NCBI RefSeq assembly: GCF_001580535.1
Contig: NZ_LHZA01000156.1
Span: 90,508 to 154,507 of the forward strand
Source of the DNA: Acetobacter cerevisiae
GTDB taxonomy: Bacteria > Pseudomonadota > Alphaproteobacteria > Acetobacterales > Acetobacteraceae
Length of the DNA: 64,000 bases
Direction: 5' to 3'
Positions 45,939-54,728 of the stretch are shown here, piece by piece. The notes beneath the pieces are model-generated. The model had not been told where the DNA came from. It saw nothing but the letters and a program-made list of their open reading frames with translations, and made no database searches. Within the stretch, counting starts at the first letter, position 1, and each line of letters starts with the position of its first letter. Made by a program: the position numbers and the translations under genes.

Positions 45939-46369
45939 GTCCCACCTCCCCTCAGGCCAACACGATAAAATGCGTGATGACCAATAGTGCATTTATAAAA
46001 GCGACCTTGCGCCCAATAGGGCCTCTGGCCGCGCCAGTCGTAATAGTGGTCAGCTCCACCAGTCAGGTCAGACAGGCGGCCGTTCACAAGACAAGCAGCT
46101 AGCCCCTGAGCCTCGCGAAACTGCATGTCTGAGTCAGAAACTGTCAGAAGCTTTTCACGGTTGGGATCGCTGGCATCCCAACAGGAAAACTGGGCATGTG
46201 CCTGACACACTCCGGCAATATCATGCCCCCACCAGCCTGGATGTTTCGCCCGGTTACCGATGACATTCAGGACCGCCTGCATGCCCCGTGTTCCCTCCCC
46301 TCTGGCCTCACCCCAAGCCGTGCGGGAAGCTGCCTGCACGGAGTCAGTAATTGGTAGTGTGCTTGTCAT
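45935..46369 (-). CDS. SleB-like cell-wall hydrolase (Hydrolase_2), endolysin candidate
   Basis: 144 residues. 'ASRTAWGEARGEGTRGMQAVLNVIGNRA' contains the catalytic-type glutamate of the Hydrolase_2 (SleB) family, and 'DHYYDWRG' is the conserved late part. No signal peptide is visible, so it needs a holin or another export route, as do phage endolysins. It overlaps the upstream coiled-coil gene and the downstream holin-like gene by 4 bases each. The ATG at 46369 is used because it makes that overlap. Confidence 0.8.
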   Translation of the reverse strand: MTSTLPITDSVQAASRTAWGEARGEGTRGMQAVLNVIGNRAKHPGWWGHDIAGVCQAHAQFSCWDASDPNREKLLTVSDSDMQFREAQGLAACLVNGRLSDLTGGADHYYDWRGQRPYWAQGRFYKCTIGHHAFYRVGLRGGGT

Positions 46370-46872
46370 GATTTTTCCCAACTTCGGGGAGCCAGTGCAT
46401 AAACAGAATCTTGCTGTTGAGGCTGCGGCGCAGGAACTGGAATATGGTGGCGGTGCAGAAAACCAACCTTTCCAAACAGGTAGTTATCCCAGGTTTGGCT
46501 GGAAAGGACCGTGCCACCCGCTGCCGCAGCAATGGTGCAAATAATCCCGACAATGACTGATCGTGTCCGCCAGCGGCGCAGGTTTTCTTCAGCAAGCCGG
46601 TTCTGGTTTTCCTGAGCGCCGGTGAGTTTTGCGAGCTGTGTTACCAGATCAAAAACTCTTACTTCCAGACGGCTTATTCCCGCTGTTGTCGCCACAGTGC
46701 GGGCATTCTCTTCTGCCCTCATAGTGGCAAGATCTTTGCTGATGCCGTCCAGCTTTCCGTCAGTCGCGTCCTGTCGCCGCTCAACGGCAGCGAGACGAAT
46801 TTCATGACCACCAACAATTTCGCGCAGGTCACCATCAGCTGCAACGATTATGCCGCTCTGTTCTTCAGTCAT
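46366..46872 (-). CDS. Coiled-coil protein with C-terminal membrane helix, lysis-like cassette
   Basis: 168 residues from the ATG at 46872. The soluble N-terminal part has helical, heptad-like sequence ('LREIVGGHEIRLAAVERRQ', 'LEVRVFDLVTQLAKLTG'), followed by one hydrophobic helix ('VIVGIICTIAAAAGGTV') and a His/Pro-rich tail. It resembles phage i-spanin or tail-tip-associated proteins in layout only. Its stop overlaps the hydrolase start. It is separated from the next upstream gene by the hairpin 46892-46932. Confidence 0.6.
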   Translation of the reverse strand: MTEEQSGIIVAADGDLREIVGGHEIRLAAVERRQDATDGKLDGISKDLATMRAEENARTVATTAGISRLEVRVFDLVTQLAKLTGAQENQNRLAEENLRRWRTRSVIVGIICTIAAAAGGTVLSSQTWDNYLFGKVGFLHRHHIPVPAPQPQQQDSVYALAPRSWEKS

Positions 46873-46887
46873 AGATTTTCCGGATAC

Positions 46888-46932
46888 AAAAAACCGCCCA
46901 CACGGCGGCATGTTTTATGCGTATGGGCGGTT
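46888..46932 (-). terminator. Terminator/attenuator within the phage-like cassette
   Basis: AACCGCCCA (46892-46900) pairs with TGGGCGGTT (46924-46932), followed on the minus strand by a run of T. It lies after the 98-residue gene and before the lysis genes. Confidence 0.75.
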
Positions 46933-47003
46933 AATTTGTTAGCCGCTATAACCCCACTGCGCGTCGATCCATGCAATGCGCGTTGCCGCGTATCGCATGC
47001 AAA

Positions 47004-47300
47004 TCACTCCGAAGCGGCGCAGAGAACGCCGACATTATTGATTGTATTGGGGTAATAGGTGGTGCCGTCTGTCAGGATCACGCCCGTGGCGGCATTAACT
47101 GACAGACCGGCAGGCAGCGTGGCCGAACCAGCCATATAGACGCCCCCGTTAAGAGTGACGTCTGCAGGCAGCGTGCCAACCGTATCGGCCATTAGTACCG
47201 CGCCGCTCTGGTCGATAAAATACGTTCCTGTCGGCAACTGGTCCGCAGTTGCCAGCAAGCCCGACGAAGTGTTGCCACTTGTAGATTGTGCGTCTTGCAT
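47004..47300 (-). CDS. 98-residue phage tail-fibre-like protein
   Basis: Starts at the ATG at 47300 ('MQDAQSTSGNTSSG'). The sequence has short repeated turns ('LPTGTYFIDQSGAV', 'LPADVTLNGGVYMAG', 'LPAGLSVNAATGVIL'), a three-fold pattern beginning LPxG/D that suggests a beta-prism or fibre tip. No named family recognised. A short 'TCCGGA' sequence stands 12 bases before its start and also precedes the next gene, serving as ribosome site. It belongs by orientation and position to the phage-like set. Confidence 0.6.
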   Translation of the reverse strand: MQDAQSTSGNTSSGLLATADQLPTGTYFIDQSGAVLMADTVGTLPADVTLNGGVYMAGSATLPAGLSVNAATGVILTDGTTYYPNTINNVGVLCAASE

Positions 47301-47310
47301 TGTTTTGTCC

Positions 47311-47344
47311 GGAAAAAAGAAAAGCCACCCCAAAGGGTGGCTTT
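47311..47344 (-). terminator. Terminator of the TonB-dependent receptor gene
   Basis: AAAGCCACCC (47321-47330), loop CAAA, and GGGTGGCTTT (47335-47344) form a 10-bp stem, followed on the minus strand by a T-rich run. Confidence 0.88.
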
Positions 47345-47421
47345 GTAAAACCGGGTTCAAAGAGGAATGCTCTTTAGCCCCGATGTTATCCAGACTTAGG
47401 CATGACCACGCGGGCAGGCAA

Positions 47422-49719
47422 TTACAGATCTGTGGTGAATGAGAACTTGAAGGTTCTGGGCAGTCCCTGCAGCAAGTAGCCATTAAAAGCTGAGGCCCAG
47501 TAACGTGTGTTGGCAATATTATCAACGCCAAACCGCAAAGTCAGGGGTTTGTGTGCAACCGCAAACGTGTAGCGGGCCCCCAGATCAAACCGTGTCCAGA
47601 CTGGCAGATGCGCCGTGTTAGCTGTGTTCACCCACTGTTTGCCGGTATTTTCCACCCGACCGACCAGCGTTGCACCACGCAGGAACGGCAAGTCGTATTC
47701 CAGATTTCCATTGATGGTATAATTAGGAATCCCAATAGCGGTATGACCATTATCCAGTCCCTGCGCGGTGCGCCGCAAGTCCGCATCAATCAGCGTGGCA
47801 CCTCCGTTAAAGCGCAGACCAGGAAGTATCTGGCCATTCACACTTAGCTCCGCGCCCCGGTTCCGCTGCAATCCATTTTCCTGGAAGATGAAGGATCCAT
47901 TATTACCGTACGGTTCCGTGTAGGAGTTAGGCTGAGAAATCTGATAAAATGCCAGTGTAGTTGTAAACCGTCCGGTATCGTATTTAGCCCCGATTTCATA
48001 CTGCACACTTTTGAAAGGCGGGAAAATCTGCCCCAGATTGACCAGATTGGTGCCATTTGCCGTCAGCCCCTGCGCCAACCCTTCAATCCGGTTGAAGTAA
48101 ATAGACGTGCGGCGAGTTGGGTGAACCACAAGTCCGACAACCGGCGTGATGGCATCCCGGCTATAATGCGACGTACGGGAGCCATCCGTATAGGCATCGT
48201 ATCCGTTTATCAGCATATTCTGGTAACGGAAGCCGGCAGTCAGCGCGACGCGCCCCTTCCAGAAGGACATTGTGTCTGAAAAGAACAAACTATAGAGCTG
48301 CGTTCGGCTGGTTGGCAGCGGGTTGTCCAGATTGCCACCTGTCCAGTTTTCTGTCGGGGCCGGAACTGCCGCCGTATTATAGAGGTTCGTACCGAAGGAA
48401 CTGAGCGCCATGGAATACGCCGTGCGGCTTTCTTCCCACAAGGCGGACCCACCAGCATTGATTTCATGTTTGACTGGCCCGGTGTCAAAATGGGCGCGCA
48501 CGCCGCCGCGTGTGCTTTCATTTGTCTGCGCATAGGGCACATACATGGCCCCGGCTGTGGCGGCACCAGTCTGGGAATTATTCACCGTCAGGGTGGAGTA
48601 ATTGCCCTTCTCGTCACTCCCAAGACCACCAAAAGCACCATAGAGTGTAACATGTTTTGACAAATCATGCTCAATATTAAGCATGCCGAAAATGTAATTC
48701 AGATCATTATACGTCCAGCGCTGACCGTAATTATGAGAAGCATTGGGCACACGCGGCACACCCGTTATATCCGTACCGAGGAATACCCCCGGACGCCCGC
48801 CATTCACACCCTGATTCTGGTAATTCATGTCCAGAGAAATGCGTGTTTTGTCATCATGCCAGTCAAAATCCGCGCCCAAGGCAACAGAGTGGCGACGTTC
48901 ATGATCAATAGACGTCTGACCATCCAGACCCGCAACATTCAACCGCAGCCCATACGCTTTGTCCTGCCCAAAACGTCGTCCCACATCAAGACTGCCGCCG
49001 CCAACACCCTGACTGGCATAATCACCCGTCAGACGGGTAATCGGCGTATTCTGGGCATGTTTGAACATCAGGTTGATGTTCCCCCCGATGGCCGTCCCGC
49101 TGGGAGCAGCCCCGTTCAGGAACGCGCTGGCGCCGTTGAGCACCTGAACCTGATCATAAAGCTGGGGGGAGAGAAGCTGCCGGGGCGTGATACCGTACAG
49201 ACCATTAATGGCGACGTCGTCCCCATACACAGGGAAACCACGGATGACGAAAATTTCCGAGAAGTTGCCGTAGCCGTATGTGGTGCGCACTGAGGGGTCA
49301 TTCTCCAGCACCTCGCCCAGTGTCTGAGACTGCTGGTTGAGAATCAGACTGGACGTATAGCTCCGGATGTTAAACGGCACATCCAGCCCCTTCTTGGTGC
49401 CCAATGCCCCAAGCTGACCACCACTGATGACTTCCATCTGGTTGCGACGTCGGGCCGTGACCAGAAGGTTTTCATCTTTCTGGGCCTCTGTTGTCGGCGT
49501 CTCCGTTTGTGGGGCTTTCTTAACGGGCGCAGCCTTATCCGTTACCGTTTTCTGCGGTGCGGTTGCCTCCTGTTGTGCGGCAAAAGCAGCATCATTGAAG
49601 ACCGCAACTGTTGCCAGCAAGAACGCAACCCGCCCTACTCTGTGTAGTAAACGAAGGACCGGCAGGCGACCACGCATCATCATGATTAATCCAAAATTAG
49701 AGACCGACCGCGCCTCCAT
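47422..49719 (-). CDS. TonB-dependent siderophore receptor
   Basis: 765-residue outer-membrane beta-barrel that imports ferric siderophores using energy from TonB-ExbBD. A signal peptide ('GRVAFLLATVAVFNDAAFA') is followed by a Pro/Thr-rich region. The TonB box is probably 'NLLVTARRR'. The plug domain includes 'LGEVLENDPSVRTTYGYG' and 'FVIRGFPVYGDD'. The barrel ends with the aromatic-rich 'YLLQGLPRTFKFSFTTDL'. Likely ligand is a hydroxamate or catecholate siderophore (not readable). Two starts are possible, 49719 and 49683. It diverges from the PepSY/DUF3325 set and is probably iron-regulated with it. Confidence 0.9.
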   Translation of the reverse strand: MEARSVSNFGLIMMMRGRLPVLRLLHRVGRVAFLLATVAVFNDAAFAAQQEATAPQKTVTDKAAPVKKAPQTETPTTEAQKDENLLVTARRRNQMEVISGGQLGALGTKKGLDVPFNIRSYTSSLILNQQSQTLGEVLENDPSVRTTYGYGNFSEIFVIRGFPVYGDDVAINGLYGITPRQLLSPQLYDQVQVLNGASAFLNGAAPSGTAIGGNINLMFKHAQNTPITRLTGDYASQGVGGGSLDVGRRFGQDKAYGLRLNVAGLDGQTSIDHERRHSVALGADFDWHDDKTRISLDMNYQNQGVNGGRPGVFLGTDITGVPRVPNASHNYGQRWTYNDLNYIFGMLNIEHDLSKHVTLYGAFGGLGSDEKGNYSTLTVNNSQTGAATAGAMYVPYAQTNESTRGGVRAHFDTGPVKHEINAGGSALWEESRTAYSMALSSFGTNLYNTAAVPAPTENWTGGNLDNPLPTSRTQLYSLFFSDTMSFWKGRVALTAGFRYQNMLINGYDAYTDGSRTSHYSRDAITPVVGLVVHPTRRTSIYFNRIEGLAQGLTANGTNLVNLGQIFPPFKSVQYEIGAKYDTGRFTTTLAFYQISQPNSYTEPYGNNGSFIFQENGLQRNRGAELSVNGQILPGLRFNGGATLIDADLRRTAQGLDNGHTAIGIPNYTINGNLEYDLPFLRGATLVGRVENTGKQWVNTANTAHLPVWTRFDLGARYTFAVAHKPLTLRFGVDNIANTRYWASAFNGYLLQGLPRTFKFSFTTDL

Positions 49720-49806
49720 AAGCGCAATTAAGAGACATTCGCAATATTATTTTATAATTTCCTCCTATGTCCGGGGTTTACAGCCGTCTCCTGACTACTT
49801 AGCAAC

Positions 49807-50145
49807 ATGAGAATGAGTCGCACCAAAAGCCCGGGCATGACGGCGTCTTCCGTCCAGCCTGACACCAGGAAAAACCAGAAGCGTCAGGCTGTTCTCCGGC
49901 GGCTCGGTTTGCTGGCTGTTGTCTGCGCGCTCTCCTTTCTGACAGCCCATCTGGTCATGCTGGATGCTCAGCGCCTCCCGTTTGAAGACATGCGGCTGAA
50001 AACGGATCTGGGCGGCATGGTGATCGCTGCTCTTTTCCCTGTTCTTGTGCTGGTTGGCTTTGCCGGACGCCGCCATTGGTGGGGGCTAATCCTTGGTCTT
50101 GTCGCCTGTGGTTCAGCAATCCTTGCCGGTATTCTTCCGTTCTGA
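49807..50145 (+). CDS. Small membrane protein of the iron-uptake cluster
   Basis: 112 residues with a basic N-terminus and three hydrophobic segments ('LGLLAVVCALSFLTAHLVML', 'GGMVIAALFPVLVLVGFAG', 'GLILGLVACGSAILAGIL'). In many Proteobacteria a small DUF3649-like or related membrane protein stands at this place, before a PepSY permease and next to a siderophore receptor. This one does not clearly match DUF3649. No strong ribosome site; the ATG at 49837 is an alternative start. It precedes the PepSY gene by 15 bases. Confidence 0.65.
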   Translation: MRMSRTKSPGMTASSVQPDTRKNQKRQAVLRRLGLLAVVCALSFLTAHLVMLDAQRLPFEDMRLKTDLGGMVIAALFPVLVLVGFAGRRHWWGLILGLVACGSAILAGILPF

Positions 50146-50160
50146 TGAGAAAGACGACCC

Positions 50161-51636
50161 ATGCGTGAAACACTGCGGGTGCATATGGGGTGGCTCCATA
50201 GCTGGGTTGGCTTTCTGGCAGGGCTGCTGCTGGCCTGTATTTTCGCGTCTGGTACGCTGGCCGTATTCGATACGGAAATCACCCAGTGGATGCAGCCTGA
50301 AGTCCCGCTGACGCAGGGAACATCCCTCACACCTGCCGCTTTGCAGGCCGCCGCACAGGCTGTCCAGGCTGAAGAGGAGAAAGGACTTTCCGCGTTCCTC
50401 ACTCTCCCCTCGCAGCGTGATCCCGTTCTGCGGGTTTTGCATTATGATGGGTATGAGTTTGTCGGCACTGCGCTGGATTCAACAACCGGAGCCGTCTTCC
50501 CTGCCCGCGAGACGGCTGGCGGCCAGTTTTTCTATAATTTCCATTTCTCACTGCGCGGCGGCAATCAGCCCGGTGTGCAGATCGTCACCTTTCTGGGGCT
50601 TTGCCTGTTGGTGGCCATTGGCTCCGGGCTTGTCATCCACATCAAGGCGCTTTGGCCGGACCTTATCCTGTTCCGCCCGTTTGGAGCACGTCCGCGCGCC
50701 TGGGTGGATGCTCACCTGATCATGGGGGTTCTGTTCCTGCCGTTTATTGCTTTCATGGGCTATACCGGCACCGCCATCCACGCACGAGCATTGCTTCCTG
50801 CCGAGTCCTTTTTCCCCTCTCACACGGCAACCCCGCACAAAAAAGAAAAGACCGCCCCCAAAGGACGTGTGTTACAGGCTGGCCCGTTGCCGCCACCCCT
50901 TGCTCCTTTAATTGCACAGGCGCGGGATGTTTTGCGAAGCCCTGACGGTAATCTCATTCTGTTTACGCCGGACGAAGTGCGCATTTTCAAAAGCGATGCA
51001 TTTGGCCCGTTTCTGACCAGAGATCATGTGGCTTTCAGCCGGAAAGACGGACACTCCCTTCGCTCTGTCACACAAAGCCCGCCGGCTGTTGCGACCATGC
51101 AGCTTGTGCGCGGGCTGCATTATGCCCGTTATGCGCCCCTCCCTTTGCGCTGGCTGTACTTCCTCTCCGGGCTGGCGGCGACCACTCTGGCAGCAAGCGG
51201 GTTAGTCGTGTTTCTCATGAAACGTCGCCGCTCATCGGGTGAACAGTTTTTCTTCCGGATAGCTGAAGCCCTGACCATGACGACAGTTGTAGGTTTTCCT
51301 ACTGCAATCCTTGGGATTTTCTGGGTCAATCGTTGCCTTCCGGCTGTATTTTCTGGCCGTGCGATGATGGAAATTAATCTCTTCTTTCTTGTGTGGGGCC
51401 TGTGCGCTGCGCATGCACTCCTTGTCTCTTTAACGCGCCATGCTGCCTCCGGCTGGCGTCAGCAACTCGGGGTTCTGGCGGGAGCCGGATGCGGACTTCC
51501 ATTATTGGATCTGGTCTCGCGCTCGCACGCATGGGCACAGGGCGCAAGCGTCTTCATGACAGCGGATGCGCTGGCATTTCTCACGGGCCTGATCGCGCTC
51601 TGTGCATTGTTGAAATTACGGGAACCTGCTGCATGA
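50161..51636 (+). CDS. PepSY-associated transmembrane protein (PiuB-like, iron uptake)
   Basis: 491-residue inner-membrane protein with helices near residues 15-40, 138-160, 184-205, 338-360 and in the C-terminal part. The opening 'VHMGWLHSWVGFLAGLLLA' and 'NFHFSLRGGNQPG' are typical of the PepSY_TM family, which helps iron-siderophore use, probably as a ferric reductase or permease. It overlaps the DUF3325-like gene by 4 bases (ATGA). Diverges, via the small membrane gene, from the receptor. Confidence 0.85.
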   Translation: MRETLRVHMGWLHSWVGFLAGLLLACIFASGTLAVFDTEITQWMQPEVPLTQGTSLTPAALQAAAQAVQAEEEKGLSAFLTLPSQRDPVLRVLHYDGYEFVGTALDSTTGAVFPARETAGGQFFYNFHFSLRGGNQPGVQIVTFLGLCLLVAIGSGLVIHIKALWPDLILFRPFGARPRAWVDAHLIMGVLFLPFIAFMGYTGTAIHARALLPAESFFPSHTATPHKKEKTAPKGRVLQAGPLPPPLAPLIAQARDVLRSPDGNLILFTPDEVRIFKSDAFGPFLTRDHVAFSRKDGHSLRSVTQSPPAVATMQLVRGLHYARYAPLPLRWLYFLSGLAATTLAASGLVVFLMKRRRSSGEQFFFRIAEALTMTTVVGFPTAILGIFWVNRCLPAVFSGRAMMEINLFFLVWGLCAAHALLVSLTRHAASGWRQQLGVLAGAGCGLPLLDLVSRSHAWAQGASVFMTADALAFLTGLIALCALLKLREPAA

Positions 51637-51926
51637 CTTTCCTGCTTGTGCTGGCGCTGTGGAGCGCTGCCTTCTGGTGCCATGAATGTTTGCAGCCCCG
51701 AACACGCAGTTCTTTCCCCCGGCAGGCTGGCGCCGTGTCTGTTAACCAGATTGTCCGGGCATTAGCGCCCTGCCTCGCACTGACCCTCTGCCTGTTTCAG
51801 GACCCGGCTCTTGGCATTTTTTACTGGCTGGGCCTCGGCTCTGCCGCAGGACTTAGCACCAGCGTGCTGATGGCAGTGCTGAAACAGAAACGGGGCCTTG
51901 CCCGGATGAGCAAGACCCCACTGTAA
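51633..51926 (+). CDS. DUF3325-like small membrane protein
   Basis: 97 residues with three hydrophobic segments ('FLLVLALWSAAFWCHE', 'IVRALAPCLALTLCLF', 'GIFYWLGLGSAAGLSTSVLMAVL'). Size and position after a PepSY permease fit the DUF3325 family. Its ATG overlaps the preceding stop (ATGA). It is last in the iron-uptake unit. Function is unknown. Confidence 0.75.
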   Translation: MTFLLVLALWSAAFWCHECLQPRTRSSFPRQAGAVSVNQIVRALAPCLALTLCLFQDPALGIFYWLGLGSAAGLSTSVLMAVLKQKRGLARMSKTPL

Positions 51927-51977
51927 AACCTGATCCGGGCACAGGGGTTTTCCTGCGCCCAGCCGCACGTTTTCTCG

Positions 51978-53666
51978 TTATTTTGTTGCCGGAGCCGGAG
52001 CACCGTGCGTCTGTGTGATGAACTTTGCCACGTTATCATGCAACTGCGTCAGAGATTTCTCATTCGCATAGACCATGTGCCCGGATTCATACTGCACAAT
52101 CTGAATGTTATTGCTCAGATCACGGGAAATGGGCAGATGCTTCATTTCATAAATACCCTCGAAATACGGTGTGCCGAGATCATAATAACCCTGATTGAGC
52201 ATCACTTTCAGAGCAGGATTATGCTTCATAGCAGAAGCCAGATCCGGCAGTACATTAACCGCACCGTGGATCGGGAAATCCGTATTGGGCTGCTTGTGTG
52301 AGAAATCCCATTTCATGATGGCATCAGAAAAGAATTTGTATTCCTGATACCCATCGCCAAAGGCGGGGGAATTGCCATAGTGCAGCGTATTGCGGGCATA
52401 ATCATTAAAGGCTGCAATATAGGCGGAGGACATGGCCGAAGACTGCGGATCGTAATAGGAGAATTGGGACAGCTTATCCATGGTCGGACCAGAAAAGCGG
52501 CTATCCAGACGGCCTGTATCCAGATCCTTATCGCCCTGAAGGGTTTTTTCAAACTCGCCGCCGTTAATCCGCAGGTCGGCCTTTTTAATGTAATCTACCG
52601 GCAGGCCCGTATAATCATGCAGCTTCTGGGCTGTCGCATCACGCTGCGCGTCAGAAATGGCGTTGCCTTCCTGCAGAGCCGCTGTGTAGTCGGTCAGTGC
52701 AAAATGCTCGACTTCTTTCAGAAACGCCTTGAGGTCCGGATGCTCGGCAGGCAGACGCTTGTGATACCACGCCGTTGCGGCGTAGCTCGGCAGGGCCAGC
52801 ACATAAGGCTGATCGATTGACGGGTTCATGGCGACCCCATCAATGTCATTGTCGTAATTCATGATCTGCGAAAGCAGAATCACGCCGTTCAGATCAATGC
52901 CTTTATCGTCAGCCAGCTTGTTGGCCACAATCGCGGACCGCGTTGTGCCGTAGCTTTCCCCAAACAGATATTTGGGAGAATTGTAACGCCCGAAACGAGA
53001 GAGGAACTGAGCGATGAAGTCGGTAAACGCACCGGCATCCGGGTCCGTGCCCCAGAACGCCTTTTCCTTATCCTTGCCGATCAGACGGCCGTAACCGGTG
53101 CCAGGGGCATCGATAAACACCAGATCGGACACATCCAGCAGGCTGTCATTATTATTTACAATGGCGTAGGGCGCTGCAGGCGTATGGGTATCGTCCGCAG
53201 TCACCACACGTTTCGGGCCAAAGGCGCCCATATGCAGCCATACGCTGGAGGACCCTGGGCCACCATTATAAACAAACGTGATGGGCCGGTTTTCCGGACG
53301 TACACCCTTCTTGAAATAGGCCACGTAATACATGGACGCTGCGGCATCCGGCTGCTTCTTGTCTTTGTCCTTGTCTGCATCAGGAAGTTCGGAATCATCC
53401 CAACCACCTTTATGGACAATCAGGGTGCCGGACACGGCTTCATAATCAATATGCGCCCCATGCACGGTAACGGACCCGCTGGAGGTCACGCTTTGCGGTT
53501 TGCCCAGAAAATCTTCTACGCTGACTTTCTGTTTTGCGGCATCAGCCGCCTGATGCGTATCTTCTGCCAAAGCAATCGGCTGAACGGCTACACCAGCACC
53601 CGCTGCCAGCACAGAAACCGTGGCCAGCAACCCTGCCAGCTTCAAACCTGTCTGTTTTTTCCGCAC
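51978..53666 (-). CDS. Serine carboxypeptidase (S10 family), secreted
   Basis: 562 residues. Signal sequence 'LAGLLATVSVLAAGAGVAVQPIALA' broken at 'AGVA' marks export. The oxyanion region is 'FVYNGGPGSSSVWLHMG' (132-148), the nucleophile S238 is in 'YLFGESYGTTRSAI', and the later Asp ('MLNQGYYDLGTPYFEG') and His ('VQYESGHMVYANE') complete the triad. An Asp/Lys-rich insert ('DADKDKDKKQPDA') lies before the core. It probably removes C-terminal residues from peptides in the periplasm or outside. The family is frequent in acetic acid bacteria. Confidence 0.92.
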   Translation of the reverse strand: MRKKQTGLKLAGLLATVSVLAAGAGVAVQPIALAEDTHQAADAAKQKVSVEDFLGKPQSVTSSGSVTVHGAHIDYEAVSGTLIVHKGGWDDSELPDADKDKDKKQPDAAASMYYVAYFKKGVRPENRPITFVYNGGPGSSSVWLHMGAFGPKRVVTADDTHTPAAPYAIVNNNDSLLDVSDLVFIDAPGTGYGRLIGKDKEKAFWGTDPDAGAFTDFIAQFLSRFGRYNSPKYLFGESYGTTRSAIVANKLADDKGIDLNGVILLSQIMNYDNDIDGVAMNPSIDQPYVLALPSYAATAWYHKRLPAEHPDLKAFLKEVEHFALTDYTAALQEGNAISDAQRDATAQKLHDYTGLPVDYIKKADLRINGGEFEKTLQGDKDLDTGRLDSRFSGPTMDKLSQFSYYDPQSSAMSSAYIAAFNDYARNTLHYGNSPAFGDGYQEYKFFSDAIMKWDFSHKQPNTDFPIHGAVNVLPDLASAMKHNPALKVMLNQGYYDLGTPYFEGIYEMKHLPISRDLSNNIQIVQYESGHMVYANEKSLTQLHDNVAKFITQTHGAPAPATK

Positions 53667-53777
53667 GAGACATCATCCTGTCAGACTATGTTATAATATA
53701 GCCTGAATATCAGGAAGTGTGGCGTTCGGCCAGTCTGTTTACACTTGGTAACAAACAACCCAACCAGAGCGTCTGCT

Positions 53778-54716
53778 TTACCCTGCCAACCCGACACCAG
53801 CCGAGGCGAAATAGCGATTGACGGCGGTACACATCGCCCCCGCCACCATGGCCCGGTGCCCGGCCTGCCTCAGAGCGGCTTCATCCAGCCGGTTGGACAT
53901 AAAGCCCATTTCCACCAGAACTGACGGAATCTGCGCCGATTTCAGCACCGCAAACGCGGCGTGCCGGTGGGGATGCGACAACAGATTGATGCGAGACTGA
54001 AAAGAGGACACGACAGCGCTGGCCATATGAGCAGACCCGCGCCGGGCTTCTTCCGTTACCAGACTGGCCAGAATCTGCTGTACTTCCGGCGATGTCCCCT
54101 GCACCAGAGGACCACCATATCGGTCTGCACTATTTTCTGTTTTTGCAAGATCCGCTGTCTGGCTATCCGACGCTCCGTGCGAATGGGTATAGACACTCGC
54201 CCCCCGCACCCCGGCATTGTGCAGAGCATCTGCATGCATGGAGATAAAGAGAGACGCCCCATGCTCCTGCGCCAGTTCCACACGCCCATCCAGCGGCACA
54301 AAATGGTCAGTGGTGCGCGTCATGGCTACACGATACCGCCCGGTAGCCAGAAGCTGCTGACGCAATTCCGTGGCCGCCGCTTCTGCCACATGTTTTTCAT
54401 AAGTGCCGGTATAGCCAATGGCACCGGGATCTTTCCCACCATGGCCGGGGTCCAGCATGACCAGCGGCAACGCAGGCCGGGCTTTGCCGACAACGGCAGG
54501 TGCGTGAAGTGTCTGCCCGGTTGCATGGCGCGTCGTACCTGCGGCCTGCGCCTGCGTGCTGAGCAGGCCAGTGGTCAGCAGTCCGGCCCCGGTTATCAGA
54601 AGCCCGCGGCGGTTAAGGGAATTTTGTGCAGGATGTGGAGCATCGATCCCGGCTGCGCGGGCGGACCGCTCGGCCATCAGAAAAAAACCGGGTGTTTTTT
54701 CGGATTCTGACGTCAT
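53778..54716 (-). CDS. N-acetylmuramoyl-L-alanine amidase (Amidase_3), Tat-type signal
   Basis: About 312 residues. The N-terminal 'LNRRGLLITGAGLLTTGLLS' is a twin-arginine-like signal. The zinc amidase domain has 'MLDPGHGGKDPGAIG' (zinc His), the Glu in 'YEKHVAEAAATELRQQL', 'FISMHADAL' (second His) and 'VLVEMGFMSNRLD' (catalytic Glu). It cleaves the amide between MurNAc and the stem peptide, for cell separation. AmiA/AmiC in Proteobacteria are Tat substrates, in agreement. The start is uncertain between the ATG at 54716 and a GTG at 54728. It diverges from rne. Confidence 0.92.
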   Translation of the reverse strand: MTSESEKTPGFFLMAERSARAAGIDAPHPAQNSLNRRGLLITGAGLLTTGLLSTQAQAAGTTRHATGQTLHAPAVVGKARPALPLVMLDPGHGGKDPGAIGYTGTYEKHVAEAAATELRQQLLATGRYRVAMTRTTDHFVPLDGRVELAQEHGASLFISMHADALHNAGVRGASVYTHSHGASDSQTADLAKTENSADRYGGPLVQGTSPEVQQILASLVTEEARRGSAHMASAVVSSFQSRINLLSHPHRHAAFAVLKSAQIPSVLVEMGFMSNRLDEAALRQAGHRAMVAGAMCTAVNRYFASAGVGLAG

Positions 54717-54728
54717 GACGAGGCTCAC

